A stretch of DNA of 61,969 nt from an uncultured Lachnospiraceae bacterium. GTDB taxonomy: Bacteria; Bacillota; Clostridia; Lachnospirales; Lachnospiraceae. Below, in pieces: positions 15,531 through 24,554 of this stretch; within the stretch, counting starts at the first letter, position 1, and each line of letters starts with the position of its first letter. The position numbers and the translations under genes are program-made. A model generated the notes under the pieces. It was not told the origin of the DNA. It saw nothing but the letters and a program-made list of their open reading frames with translations, and did no database searches. The DNA is taken from contig CAJTRU010000014.1 in the NCBI GenBank assembly GCA_910579085.1, positions 1 through 61,969 of the forward strand, in the 5' to 3' direction.

Positions 15531-18500
15531 ATGGCAAAGAAAGTTTTAAGTTTTATTATTGCATTGTCTATGGTATTGTGTACACTGCCAGCTTATGTAA
15601 AAGCTGAGGCAGCAGGAGTGCCAACACTTATACTTACAGAAACTCTTGTACTAGCAGAAGAAGCTGCAGGTGATGAAAGTGGAGGATGGCAGTGGATACC
15701 AGAAGAAGCAGGAGGAGGCACTCTTATACTGGAGAATTGCTATATACAGTCAGAAACATATGACGATGTTTTTTATTTTAATAATTTAACAACAGAAAAT
15801 TGTACAATAAATATTGTATTGCGTGGACACAATATATTAGAAGTGACACAAAAGAAATCTGGACCTGTATTTAATTCAAATATGTTTAAAGAAAATGGAG
15901 TGAATGATACGAAAACTATATCTGATTATATAATCAGTGAAGACGGAGAAGGAAGCCTGGATATAGTATATAGTTTGCCGTCTGATTTATTGTATGCCTT
16001 TCCTGGAAGGTCTGTTACTATTAAATCTGGGGACATTAGTACAAATTCAGCATTTTGTATAATTATGAAAGATTTTTCTGTGCTAGGAGGAAGCCTTAAG
16101 ATAAATGTGCCAGAGGAAGTTGCTGATGTGGATGGCATTTATACAATAAACGGGCCTGTTAATATTAACGGAGGTACAGTTGATATTGATGTTTCAAGGT
16201 CTGGTATTGTTGTTACAGGTATTCCAGCCCAGAATGACGGAAACCAGACAGTTAATATTTCTGGTGGTGATATAAATATTAAATCAGGATTCTCATGTAT
16301 ACATATTCAATCGAATGATTTATCCAGTGAAGATACACAGACTCTTAATATCACTGGAGGCAATGTAACTTGCAGTGGGGAGCTGACAGGACTTTATGCC
16401 AAAAATATCAATATTATTAAGGAAGAGGGTGGCAGCAGTCCTGTTGTAAATGTATCAAAAGGAGAAAATTCCCAGTATCCGTCAATTATGCCAGGTACTG
16501 GAAAGATTACAGTTTCAGGAAGTATTGTTATAGCAGATGGAATAGGATATAAAAGTCCGGATTCATTATTAGAATCCAGTATAATTTTTAATGGCAGTAA
16601 TGGAAATGTATATGGTGATATAGAGATTACAGATAACTTTACTGTGCCAGATGATGCAACCCTTACTGTACAAGACGGTGCATCTGTTTCAGTACCAGAA
16701 GATATAGTGTTTACTGTGCCAGACAGTGCATCTTTGCAAGTATCAGGCCAAGGGCAGGTAATAAATAATGGAACTGTTGTTTTGCCAGAGAATAATGATT
16801 TAATAAAATTTACAGGCACAGGTCTTGTTAAGAAAGGTGACAGTTTTTACACAAGTAATAATGAATGGATTTATCCAGTTACAGTAAAGCAGAAAGAAAA
16901 TGAGTATATAGAATATTATAAGGAAGGAGAAATAGTAACCCTTGTGCCAGAAGCTGGTACAGAGGAGTTAAAGTTTAAAGAGTGGAAAACTACTCCTGCT
17001 ACATTAGTTATAACAGACAACCAGTTTGAAATGCCGGCGGAAGCAGTGACTGCAGAGGCTGTTTTTGAACAAATGTATAAAGTTACAATAAAGCAGCCAG
17101 GTGGTACAGTTACAGAATACCATACAGAAGGTGGCAGTGTAACACTTGTACCAGAAAAAGTAGAAGGCAAACAGTTTAAGGAGTGGAAGGTTATTCCTGA
17201 TACATTGGTTATAACAGATAACCAGTTTATTATGCCAGCAAGTGAGGTTATAGCTGAACCAGTTTATGAAAAAATACCTGATGTAACAGTCCCTCCAGTT
17301 CCAGAAGAAACACCAGCACCTCCATCAGTGGGAACGCCATCACCAAGTCCTGCTAGTACACAGAAACCAGGAAGCATTAACCCGTTTCCATATATTCCTG
17401 TAAAGAAGATTATTACAACTGTCCTGGTGGCAAGCCCAGCTTATGGAGGTAAAGTTTCTGGAAGAACAGAAGCAACAGAAGGTGAAAATATTACAGTTAA
17501 AGCTGTGGCAAATGATGGGTATATATTTACAGAGTGGCAGGAAGACGGCAAGAGAGCCAGCACAGATGCAGAGTATACATTTAAAGCAGAGAAAAACAGG
17601 ACACTTACTGCAGTATTTAAAAAGAGTATGCCAGTAAACAAAGTACAAGATACAATAAATGTTGCCAATAATATAAAAACAGTATCTCTTGTACCACTTC
17701 CAGATGGATGGGAATGGAACAGCCAGGACAGTACAAAAGCTATTAATGCAGGTGGTTCTGTTACTGCCACGGCAGTTTATACTGCGGAAGATGCAAAGGA
17801 TTATATTAATACAGAATTAAAAGTAACAATTATAAGGGATATGTGCGAAGAGAACCAGACAGTATTATATACCAGTGAAGGTGAATATGCACCAGATTGT
17901 ACAAAAGATGGTATTGGACATACAGAGTGCAGGATTTGTGGTGATATTGTAATGGATGGCATTAAAGTACCAGCAACTGGACATACAGAAGGTACACCTG
18001 TAATTGTAAAGGCAACAGTAAAGAAGGATGGAAGTATTACCAGCAAATGTATAAAGTGTGCTAAAGTTTTAAACAGCACAATTATTAATAAGGTAAATAC
18101 AATAAAACTATCCAAAAACCATGGGATTTATAATAATAAGACACAGCATCCTTCTATATTGGTGAAAGACAGTAAAGGAAATATTCTGGAACAAGGAACT
18201 GATTATAAGGTTTCCTGGGCAAAAGGAATGAAAAAGGCAGGAATTTATAATGTTAAAATAATTTTTACAGGCAGGTATAATGGAATAACAGAACAAACCT
18301 ATAAAATATGTCCTAAAGGTACAAATATTTCTAATGTGAAAATAAGTAAAAAATGGGTTGTACTGGAATGGAAGAAACAAGGAAAACAGACATCAGGCTA
18401 CCAGATACAGTATTCATTAAACAAGAAGTTTACAAAGAAAACTGTTAAAAAAATAATTGTAAAAAATAACAAGACTGTTTCCATATCTGTTAAGAGCGGG

Positions 18501-18617
18501 AAAACAGATAAGAAATATTATATAAGAATACGTACTTATAAAAACATTAAAACAGGTGGAAAAACTGTAAAAGTATTTTCTGGATGGTCAAAGATTAAGA
18601 CTGTTAAAACAAAGTAA
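15531..18617 (+). CDS. Secreted surface protein: carbohydrate-binding beta-helix, InlB-type repeats, C-terminal Fn3-like domain
   Basis: 1028 residues. A signal peptide (LSFIIALSMVLCTLPAYVKAEA) is followed by about 350 residues of parallel-beta-helix character with GGxxNI turns (INGGTVDIDVS, ISGGDINIKS, ITGGNVTCS), similar to the Cthe_2159-type carbohydrate-binding domain. Three divergent InlB B-like repeats follow (FKEWKTTPATL, FKEWKVIPDTL, FTEWQEDGKRA), the first two near-copies of each other, separated by a Pro/Thr-rich linker near 585-620. Then a cysteine pair module (HTECRICGDIV, SKCIKCAKVL) and an Fn3-like lysine-rich end. No LPXTG anchor. It lies downstream of a LytTR operator, so it is the likely output of the adjacent two-component system, perhaps an adhesin or polysaccharide-binding protein. 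Confidence 0.85.
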   Translation: MAKKVLSFIIALSMVLCTLPAYVKAEAAGVPTLILTETLVLAEEAAGDESGGWQWIPEEAGGGTLILENCYIQSETYDDVFYFNNLTTENCTINIVLRGHNILEVTQKKSGPVFNSNMFKENGVNDTKTISDYIISEDGEGSLDIVYSLPSDLLYAFPGRSVTIKSGDISTNSAFCIIMKDFSVLGGSLKINVPEEVADVDGIYTINGPVNINGGTVDIDVSRSGIVVTGIPAQNDGNQTVNISGGDINIKSGFSCIHIQSNDLSSEDTQTLNITGGNVTCSGELTGLYAKNINIIKEEGGSSPVVNVSKGENSQYPSIMPGTGKITVSGSIVIADGIGYKSPDSLLESSIIFNGSNGNVYGDIEITDNFTVPDDATLTVQDGASVSVPEDIVFTVPDSASLQVSGQGQVINNGTVVLPENNDLIKFTGTGLVKKGDSFYTSNNEWIYPVTVKQKENEYIEYYKEGEIVTLVPEAGTEELKFKEWKTTPATLVITDNQFEMPAEAVTAEAVFEQMYKVTIKQPGGTVTEYHTEGGSVTLVPEKVEGKQFKEWKVIPDTLVITDNQFIMPASEVIAEPVYEKIPDVTVPPVPEETPAPPSVGTPSPSPASTQKPGSINPFPYIPVKKIITTVLVASPAYGGKVSGRTEATEGENITVKAVANDGYIFTEWQEDGKRASTDAEYTFKAEKNRTLTAVFKKSMPVNKVQDTINVANNIKTVSLVPLPDGWEWNSQDSTKAINAGGSVTATAVYTAEDAKDYINTELKVTIIRDMCEENQTVLYTSEGEYAPDCTKDGIGHTECRICGDIVMDGIKVPATGHTEGTPVIVKATVKKDGSITSKCIKCAKVLNSTIINKVNTIKLSKNHGIYNNKTQHPSILVKDSKGNILEQGTDYKVSWAKGMKKAGIYNVKIIFTGRYNGITEQTYKICPKGTNISNVKISKKWVVLEWKKQGKQTSGYQIQYSLNKKFTKKTVKKIIVKNNKTVSISVKSGKTDKKYYIRIRTYKNIKTGGKTVKVFSGWSKIKTVKTK

Positions 18618-18633
18618 TAAACAGGATAGTTTT

Positions 18634-18677
18634 AAGCCAGATACCCATAGCAAGCAAGGGCTGCAGGTGTCTGGCTG
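18634..18677 (+). terminator. Hairpin downstream of the secreted protein gene
   Basis: AGCCAGATACC (18635-18645) pairs with GGTGTCTGGCT (18666-18676), eleven pairs with one wobble. No T-run follows, so it may stabilise the end or serve the convergent gene rather than terminate efficiently. Confidence 0.5.
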
Positions 18678-18695
18678 TACAGTAAACCTGGATTG

Positions 18696-19199
18696 TTAAA
18701 GATAATATGCCCATTCAATTCCAGGATAAAGCTTACCTGTGTAAATGAAATATCTAACAGCCTTTACACCTGCATCCATATCCGTGATAGCTTGGAATTT
18801 AGGAATGGGGGATTGGCCATCATAGTCAATGGGGGTATATACATTTTCATCACCCAAATCCATTTCTTTAAGTTGCCCCACTGTATCAGAAAACATAGGA
18901 TTGTAGGAAAAATAAGTTTTTGTATCTTCGTAACCATAACAAAGGGACAGCCATTTACCATCAGATACTACTTCCATGCAGCCATAATATTCTTCTCCAT
19001 CAGAATCTAAGCACAAACTAACCTCGATGCCTTTTGGTACATCATTTAATATTTTAGAAATTAAATCTGGTGTAATCTTATCTTTACCATATTGCCTATA
19101 TTGCCCGTTATATGAAACACATTCAATATAATTTACAGCGGTCACATTATGATTAACTGGTAAAATATCAGATGACCGGGGGATGATTTTAAGTTCCAT
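18696..19199 (-). CDS. Imm1-like (polymorphic toxin immunity) protein candidate
   Basis: 167 residues from ATG 19199; the upstream GTG in frame overlaps the ribosome-binding site ACGGAG. The C-terminal third, FSYNPMFSDTVGQ...DYDGQSPIPKFQAITDMDAG then VKAVRYFIYTGKLYPGIEW, follows the Imm1 pattern, where a beta-sheet ends in a helix (AV..F..TG..P..EW). Imm1 proteins neutralise toxin domains of secreted polymorphic toxins. No toxin gene lies next to it, so it would be an orphan immunity gene, or protect against neighbours' toxins. Assignment is from pattern memory and tentative. Convergent with the secreted protein gene. Confidence 0.45.
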   Translation of the reverse strand: MELKIIPRSSDILPVNHNVTAVNYIECVSYNGQYRQYGKDKITPDLISKILNDVPKGIEVSLCLDSDGEEYYGCMEVVSDGKWLSLCYGYEDTKTYFSYNPMFSDTVGQLKEMDLGDENVYTPIDYDGQSPIPKFQAITDMDAGVKAVRYFIYTGKLYPGIEWAYYL

Positions 19200-19288
19200 T
19201 AATATTCTCACTCCGTTTTCTAAAATTTGGATTTGTTACTTTTATTATAAGAAATAATTGTTGCAATATCAATCTGTTTTTATAGAAA

Positions 19289-19420
19289 TTGCCAGAGCCA
19301 ATAATGGATACCTGGACATATGGAACCTATGTTATACTACCAGCTTGACAAATATAAGATAACTGGAAATTATCTTATTGTTTTGTGTATTGGTGGAAAA
19401 CTTATGAAACGGACGTGAGC
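19289..19420. repeat. Degenerate partial copy of the dispersed repeat
   Basis: TGCCAGAGCCA (19290-19300) matches the window-end copy, and AGATAACTGGAAATTATCTT (19357-19376) matches the palindromic module at 67-83. GAAACGGACG near 19405 also occurs at 21562. The inner part is missing. Confidence 0.5.
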
Positions 19421-19506
19421 TGTTTTTAAAATATCCTTGAAATAATCTTCTAATAGAAGTATAATAAAATTAATTATAATCTTAAAACAGAAACGGGGGT
19501 TATGCT

Positions 19507-19854
19507 ATGATTATACAAAGAATTTCAAGCAACAAGGCTGCTAGTGGCCTGTATGTTTTTAATAATAATAATTACAGCCAGGTAAATGGTGTTCCTGTTA
19601 ATCCTGTAAGACCTGTAAGGAAGCTTCCAGGTCTTGAAAGAGAGGAAGAACAAAGAAATACTGCGGTTATATACCAGAAGGACAATGGAACAGCACCAGT
19701 ACAGGCACAGGGAACAAAACAGGTTGATGCAATTAAAAATGAATATATGTCTTCTGGCAAGGCAGAATATGACACCAGCAATATATATGAACGTGAAAGA
19801 ATGGCAACAGAGGGGACGGTTCTTCTTGGCATGAACTTTGATGCATTTGCATAA
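19507..19854 (+). CDS. Hypothetical protein, polar, unknown family
   Basis: 115 residues; not recognised. It begins MIIQRISSNKAASGLYV, is Asn/Pro/Val-rich in the first third (NNNNYSQVNG, NPVRPVRKLPG) and likely unstructured, and ends in an amphipathic helix region (YERERMATEGTVLLGMNFDAFA). GGGGG precedes the ATG by about eight bases and a TATAAT lies near 19461. It is 43 bases upstream of a small membrane protein and the two probably share a transcript. No signal peptide, cysteines or catalytic motif. Confidence 0.6.
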   Translation: MIIQRISSNKAASGLYVFNNNNYSQVNGVPVNPVRPVRKLPGLEREEEQRNTAVIYQKDNGTAPVQAQGTKQVDAIKNEYMSSGKAEYDTSNIYERERMATEGTVLLGMNFDAFA

Positions 19855-19897
19855 AGTTTATGCTTATGAAAAACAAGCATAAGACAGGAGGAATTTA

Positions 19898-20275
19898 ATG
19901 CACTGGTGGAAAAGGCTTATATTTTCTATTATCAGCCTCTTGTGGGGATATCTTTCCCTTGACTATCTTTATTATGCATTTTCCAGGCTGGTCAACGCAA
20001 AAGGAAAAGCAGAGTATTATACACCAGAAAATGACGGTCTGTTCCAGCTTTTAGGTTTTGGGATGTTTCTCTTATGGTTTTTTATTACTGCTGGATATTT
20101 TTTTATTATTAAAAAAGCATCTGCACAGATTGATTTAATAGAGGAAGATTATAAAACCGGCAAACAGAAATTTAAAAAAAAATGGACTGATATTGTCCTT
20201 CAGGCAGCATTTATAATAACAGGAATTATATTAAGATGGGGATATGTGGTCTATATATATCTTCCAAAGGCATAA
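19898..20275 (+). CDS. Small two-to-three-helix membrane protein, unknown function
   Basis: 125 residues after AGGAGG. Hydrophobic segments at about residues 6-27, 47-70 and 97-122, with a charged loop between the last two (QIDLIEEDYKTGKQKFKKKW). I recognise no family. It follows the polar 115-residue protein and is closed by a strong terminator, so these two form a small operon of unknown role. Confidence 0.65.
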   Translation: MHWWKRLIFSIISLLWGYLSLDYLYYAFSRLVNAKGKAEYYTPENDGLFQLLGFGMFLLWFFITAGYFFIIKKASAQIDLIEEDYKTGKQKFKKKWTDIVLQAAFIITGIILRWGYVVYIYLPKA

Positions 20276-20278
20276 ACG

Positions 20279-20322
20279 TACCCTGCTGTATACAAACCAT
20301 ATTATATACAGCAGGGTATTTT
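20279..20322 (+). terminator. Strong terminator
   Basis: TACCCTGCTGTATA (20279-20292) pairs perfectly with TATACAGCAGGGTA (20305-20318), followed by TTTT. It ends the two-gene unit and separates it from the convergent HD-GYP gene. Confidence 0.9.
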
Positions 20323-20352
20323 AAATTCTATATTATACTTTTTTATATCTCT

Positions 20353-21447
20353 TTATATAATATTTTCTATATATAAACCACGCATTTTTGCGAGGTCATA
20401 TGTACTACTTCCTACAGCTACAAGAGGTCTTGAAAGGAAATTTTTATTAAGAAGTATAACTCTTCCATGCTCACCATTTGACAGCATTACTTCATTATTA
20501 ACATAAGACTCAGCAGTATTATTAATAAACTTATGAAGCACTTCTGGCTCATAACTGTCTTTTTCACGCTCCATCTGTTCAAGTACATCAAATGGACATA
20601 TGCCTTTTCTGTATGACCTGTTGGATGTCATTGCATCATACACGTCAGCAATAGCTACTATAGAAGCAAAAAAGTCAGTTTCAGCACCTGTAAGCTTGTC
20701 AGGATATCCACTGCCATTATACCTTTCATGGTGTTGTAAAGCAGCATTTGCAATTCTGCTGTCAAGGTTTTTAGTCCTTAAAATATCAAAACCATATCCA
20801 GGATGTTTCTTTATCATTGCAAATTCTTCATTTGTAAGCCTGCCAGGTTTTTTTATAATTCCGGGTGGGATTTTCAGCTTGCCTATATCATGAAGAAGCC
20901 CTGCTGTAACAAGTACCATTAAATCATCATCAGAAAGCTTAAGCCATCTTCCTATTATATCGCAGATAAGTGCTACATTCATAGAATGTGCATATGTAAT
21001 ATCATCATAATTCCTTATACATAACATCATATCCAGAAGGTGCAGGGGATTACGTGCCCTGTTAAATATCTGGTCAACATGTCCTAACATGTTTTCAATA
21101 ATGCCATCACCATTTTTGGCAACAAGGTCATTAAGTTCATCCTTAAAATCATTAACACATGTATTAAATTCACTTTCAAATACTTTGAATTCTTCTGAAA
21201 CTTGTATCTTCTCAAAATATGTCAGGTCTTTAACATACTCCTCTGGAACTTGCGGCCCAGTGTTTTCATATTCCACTGGTATAAAGATTTTAACAGATTT
21301 TACAGAATAATATTTTAATTTATCAATTATATCAGGAGTTAAAGTGGTATTAGATGATATAATAAGATGGTTTGAAAAATTGTAAACTGCTTCGGCTGTA
21401 ACCATGCCTATTTCCAGGTTAGCCGTTAATATTTTCTTCTTATTCAT
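20353..21447 (-). CDS. HD-GYP domain protein (probable cyclic-di-GMP phosphodiesterase)
   Basis: 364 residues from ATG 21447, the family-like start (MNKKKILTANLEIGM) rather than the ATG 15 codons upstream. An N-terminal DUF3391-like region (about 1-75) precedes an HD-GYP domain: HSMNVALIC, LLHDIGKLKIPPGI with the HD metal pair, KKHPGYGFDIL, and the signature HHERYNGSGYP, with DVYDAMTSNRSYR. All metal ligands expected of active enzymes are present, so hydrolysis of cyclic di-GMP in the cytoplasm is likely. With the EAL protein at 58543 it points to c-di-GMP signalling. Downstream of it lies the non-coding repeat region. Confidence 0.9.
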   Translation of the reverse strand: MNKKKILTANLEIGMVTAEAVYNFSNHLIISSNTTLTPDIIDKLKYYSVKSVKIFIPVEYENTGPQVPEEYVKDLTYFEKIQVSEEFKVFESEFNTCVNDFKDELNDLVAKNGDGIIENMLGHVDQIFNRARNPLHLLDMMLCIRNYDDITYAHSMNVALICDIIGRWLKLSDDDLMVLVTAGLLHDIGKLKIPPGIIKKPGRLTNEEFAMIKKHPGYGFDILRTKNLDSRIANAALQHHERYNGSGYPDKLTGAETDFFASIVAIADVYDAMTSNRSYRKGICPFDVLEQMEREKDSYEPEVLHKFINNTAESYVNNEVMLSNGEHGRVILLNKNFLSRPLVAVGSSTYDLAKMRGLYIENII

Positions 21448-21572
21448 AAAGAACCCCCATTTGCGCTTTAGTGCTGGTAAAAGCAAAAGCAATCTGGTTT
21501 TACAACTAAGTTCATAATAACATTTTTTACAGAAAATAACAAGATTGTGTTTTTGTATTTTGAAACGGACGG

Positions 21573-21945
21573 TTTTGCGTGCCAGTGCCAGAATATTCCG
21601 TAAAGGGGCACATTTTAGCTATGGTGCAATGTCATTTGGTTAAGAAAAGATTTTTAGAAATTATATGTATTGGATGCGCTGGCAAATCCAAAGTGCCTTC
21701 CATGAACAGCACGCTTCCGCTTGGACGGCGCACGCAATGGATGCATAAAGCCCTAAAAGACAGGGCTTAAGCACCAGCGGCTTCGTACATCTGTTCATTG
21801 GAAGCACATTTGGAATTTACCAGCAATCTACACTTTGGTAATTTATAAAAATATTTTCCTCCTAAATCTTAAGTAAATAACATTGCACTGCATGGGTTAA
21901 AGTGCCCCTTTTTACGGAATAATTACTGGCATCTGGCACGCAAAA
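21573..21945 (+). repeat. Dispersed MITE-like hairpin element, copy A
   Basis: Terminal inverted repeats of about 40 bases (TTTTGCGTGCCAG at 21573; CTGGCACGCAAAA ending 21945; GGGGCAC / GTGCCCC at the inner ends) enclose two long arms that are imperfect reverse complements, meeting at AAGCCCT...AGGGCTT near 21752-21770. No ORF of substance. The arms match element B in inverted orientation (for example GCACGCAATGGATGCATAAA in both). The size and structure suggest a non-autonomous mobile element or a large structured RNA gene. No transposase is seen. Confidence 0.7.
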
Positions 21946-21984
21946 CCTGTCATCATAAATCTACAATTAAAATATAAAATAACC

Positions 21985-22150
21985 AAAAACTATGGTGGGA
22001 GAAATTATTCTGCTGGTAATTTACACAGAGTAGTAAGAGATTTAGTTATTGTGGCGATTATACAGAGTAGTAAAGTAATTAAGAATTATGGTGTGAGGAT
22101 TACTATTCTGGTACTTATACAAAATAATAAAGTAGCTGTAACCTTCCGTA
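21985..22150 (+). repeat. Three degenerate tandem repeats between the hairpin elements
   Basis: A unit of about 35-60 bases recurs three times: an ATGGTG start, a TATTCTG(C)TGGTA core and an ACA.A.TA.TAA end (for example ACACAGAGTAGTAA, ATACAGAGTAGTAA, ATACAAAATAATAA). The middle copy is shortened. No coding potential. Spacing is irregular and sequence drifted, so it is not a CRISPR. Confidence 0.45.
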
Positions 22151-22246
22151 TGTCTGAATAACCTGCTACACAATGTAATTTCCAGTTATAATATTTATTT
22201 TATGTTATGTTTTTTGGAATTTTGCCAGGGTACAGCAGGTTTTATG

Positions 22247-22626
22247 TGTTCCATCTAATATTATTCCATTACAGGGGCACTTCAGCCCCGCCAAATGTCA
22301 TTTAGTTAAGAGTTTGTGTAAAGATATTTCTATAAATTCCCAAAATGTAAGCTAGCTGGCAAATTCCAAATGTGCTTCCATGAAAAAGCTGTCAGAGCCG
22401 CTGGTGCTTAAGCCCTGTATTAAAATGTTCCGTAGGAACATTTTAATACAGGGCTTTATGCATCCATTGCGTGCGATGTCCAAGCGGAAGCGTGCTTTTT
22501 TCATGGAAGGCACTTTGGATTTGCCAGCACACCCAGTAATGTAATTTCTAAACAATTCCCCTTAACTAAATGACATTGTATCGTAGCAAGCGTGCCCTGG
22601 AATGGAATAATTTAGTGGAACACTGG
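22247..22626 (-). repeat. Dispersed MITE-like hairpin element, copy B (inverted)
   Basis: Same family as copy A but reversed. Ends are TGTTCC...GGGGCAC at 22247-22280 and GTGCCC...GGAACAC at 22592-22623. The centre is a perfect 22-bp stem, 22410-22431 with 22435-22456, around a three-base loop. Outer arms share TGTCATTTAGTTAAG and AAATGACA. It lies directly downstream of secY's terminator. Confidence 0.75.
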
Positions 22627-22638
22627 AAATAACACAAC

Positions 22639-22667
22639 AAAAGGGCAAAACACCGTTCTGCCCTTTT
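22639..22667 (-). terminator. Terminator of the S10-spc operon, directly after secY
   Basis: AAAAGGGCA / TGCCCTTTT, nine pairs, followed on the minus strand by TTTTGTT. The stem begins five bases after the secY stop. The flanking A and T runs would let it work in both directions. Confidence 0.85.
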
Positions 22668-22671
22668 TATT

Positions 22672-24009
22672 TTATTCACTTATAAATCCCCTGTAATGGC
22701 GCACAAGCATCTGTGATTCAATCTGTTTTAATGTTTCAAGTACAACACCTACAATAATGATAAGTGATGTACCTCCAAATGATACATCTGCACCAAATGC
22801 ACCTGAGAAAAATATAGGTACAACTGCCACAATTGATAATCCAACAGCGCCTATTAAAATAATGCTGTTTAATACCTTTGTAAGATAATCTGTTGTTGGC
22901 TTTCCTGGCCTTATACCAGGTATAAAACCACCCTGCTTCTTCATATTAATTGCAATCTCTTGTGGATTGAATGTTATTGATGTGTAGAAGTAAGCAAAGA
23001 AAATCAATAATGCAATATATATAACAAGTCCCAGTGTATATTTGAATTCGCCAAAACTTTCAAAGTTGCACCATGCATTCTGGTTAAGCACTTTCAGTAT
23101 CTTCTGTCCCAGTGAAGCCCCTTCGCCTGATGCTGGCTGTACGCCTGCAAAGTTTGCGATTACTATTGGCATTGAGAACAGTGAACCTGCAAAGATTACA
23201 GGAATAACACCAGCAGTATTTACTTTAAGCGGAATATGTGATGTCTGTCCGCCTACAAGTTTCCTGCCTTGTGTTTTCTTGGAATACTGTACGCTTATTC
23301 TTCTTTCACCATCGGAAAGTATTACAATAAATACAACCATTCCAACTAATACAGCTATTATAATAATTGCGCCAAGCAGCCCGTTTGTTACAGTATTAGC
23401 ACCTGATACAAACTTCTCATAGAGGTTTGCCATATCTTCTGGTACTCTTGATACAATATTGTAAAGAAGGATTATGGAAATACCATTCCCTACTCCTCTT
23501 TCTGTAATCTGTTCACCAAGCCACATAAGATATGCTGAGCCTGCTGTTAATGAAACAATTATTACTGATACAGATGTAAATGTTACACCTTCTGTCAGAT
23601 AACCGCTTCTGCCAAACCCTACTGCCATTGCAGCACTTTCCATTACTGAAAGCCCGATTGTAAGGTATCTTGTATATTCTGCAAGCTTTTTTCTTCCCTC
23701 TTCACCATCTTTATGCAGCTCTTCAAGCCTTGGAATTGCAATAGTAAGGAGCTGTATAATAATAGAAGCTGTAATATATGGTGTAATGTTCAATGCAAAT
23801 ATAGACATTGATGAGAAAGAACCACCTGTAAGCTGGTTGAAGAAGTCAAGTGAATTCTGGCTGTCAAACCAGTTTGAAATATACGATGCGTCAACACCCG
23901 GAACCGGGAGCTGGCATCCTATACGTACAATAACCAAAGCAACTAAAGTATAAAAAATCTTATTCCTGAGCTCTTTGATTTTAAACGCATTCTGGACTGT
24001 CTGGAACAT
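22672..24009 (-). CDS. secY: Preprotein translocase subunit SecY
   Basis: 445 residues with ten predicted transmembrane helices. Family blocks visible: LGINPYI-like FALNITPYITASIIIQLL, GQQITERGVGNGISI (here LGEQITERGVGNGISIIL), the cytoplasmic loop KQGGFIPGIRPGKPT, and the C-terminal SQMLVRHYRGF. It is the pore subunit of the Sec channel, translocating unfolded proteins across and inserting them into the membrane. Two bases separate it from rplO. It is the last gene of the operon here, whereas adk and map normally follow. Confidence 0.97.
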   Translation of the reverse strand: MFQTVQNAFKIKELRNKIFYTLVALVIVRIGCQLPVPGVDASYISNWFDSQNSLDFFNQLTGGSFSSMSIFALNITPYITASIIIQLLTIAIPRLEELHKDGEEGRKKLAEYTRYLTIGLSVMESAAMAVGFGRSGYLTEGVTFTSVSVIIVSLTAGSAYLMWLGEQITERGVGNGISIILLYNIVSRVPEDMANLYEKFVSGANTVTNGLLGAIIIIAVLVGMVVFIVILSDGERRISVQYSKKTQGRKLVGGQTSHIPLKVNTAGVIPVIFAGSLFSMPIVIANFAGVQPASGEGASLGQKILKVLNQNAWCNFESFGEFKYTLGLVIYIALLIFFAYFYTSITFNPQEIAINMKKQGGFIPGIRPGKPTTDYLTKVLNSIILIGAVGLSIVAVVPIFFSGAFGADVSFGGTSLIIIVGVVLETLKQIESQMLVRHYRGFISE

Positions 24010-24011
24010 CC

Positions 24012-24452
24012 TTAAATCACCTCAGCTTTTCCACCAAGAGCCTCAATCTTCTGGATAGCACTCTTACTGAATGCATTAACCTGAATTGTAAGCTTCTTAG
24101 TTAATTCCCCATTTCCGAGCACCTTAACTCCATCTTTTGGATTACTAATTATGCCTTTTTCGCGTAATGCTTCAATAGTAACTACATCTCCATCATTAAA
24201 TTTCTCTAACCTGTCAACATTTATTGCCACTATATCCTTAGAATTACGGTTTGTGAAACCTCTCTTTGGAATACGTCTGTAAAGTGGCATCTGTCCACCT
24301 TCAAAACCTGGACGTGGTGCACCTGAACGTGCCTTCTGTCCTTTATGTCCCTTACCTGCTGTTTTTCCGTTGCCTGAACCATGTCCACGGCCTTTTCTGA
24401 AATTATTGCTCTGTTTAGAACCTTTTGCTGGTTTTAAATTTGATAAATTCAT
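24012..24452 (-). CDS. rplO: 50S ribosomal protein L15
   Basis: 146 residues. Gly/Lys-rich N-terminus (KGRGHGSGNGKTAGKGHKGQKAR) and the GFEGGQMPLYRRIPKRGF block are diagnostic. Late-assembly large-subunit protein. A 102-base gap upstream contains a palindromic hairpin, suggesting some internal regulation between rpmD and rplO. Confidence 0.97.
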   Translation of the reverse strand: MNLSNLKPAKGSKQSNNFRKGRGHGSGNGKTAGKGHKGQKARSGAPRPGFEGGQMPLYRRIPKRGFTNRNSKDIVAINVDRLEKFNDGDVVTIEALREKGIISNPKDGVKVLGNGELTKKLTIQVNAFSKSAIQKIEALGGKAEVI

Positions 24453-24554
24453 TTTTAACCTCCTGTAATACGGACTGGCGTATATGCCAGCCGTTTCTCA
24501 CTATACGGGCACAGGATTATGCCCTCGCATCGTAAAGCAGAAAACCTGCCTTAA

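Noticed and set aside
21579..21770. 63-codon frame inside hairpin element A (and the 67-codon frame in element B)
   Set aside because: Both follow from the shared repeat sequence, have no ribosome-binding site, and are not conserved in frame between the copies.
21985..22150. Possible CRISPR array
   Set aside because: Only three drifted units of unequal length, no uniform spacers and no cas genes.
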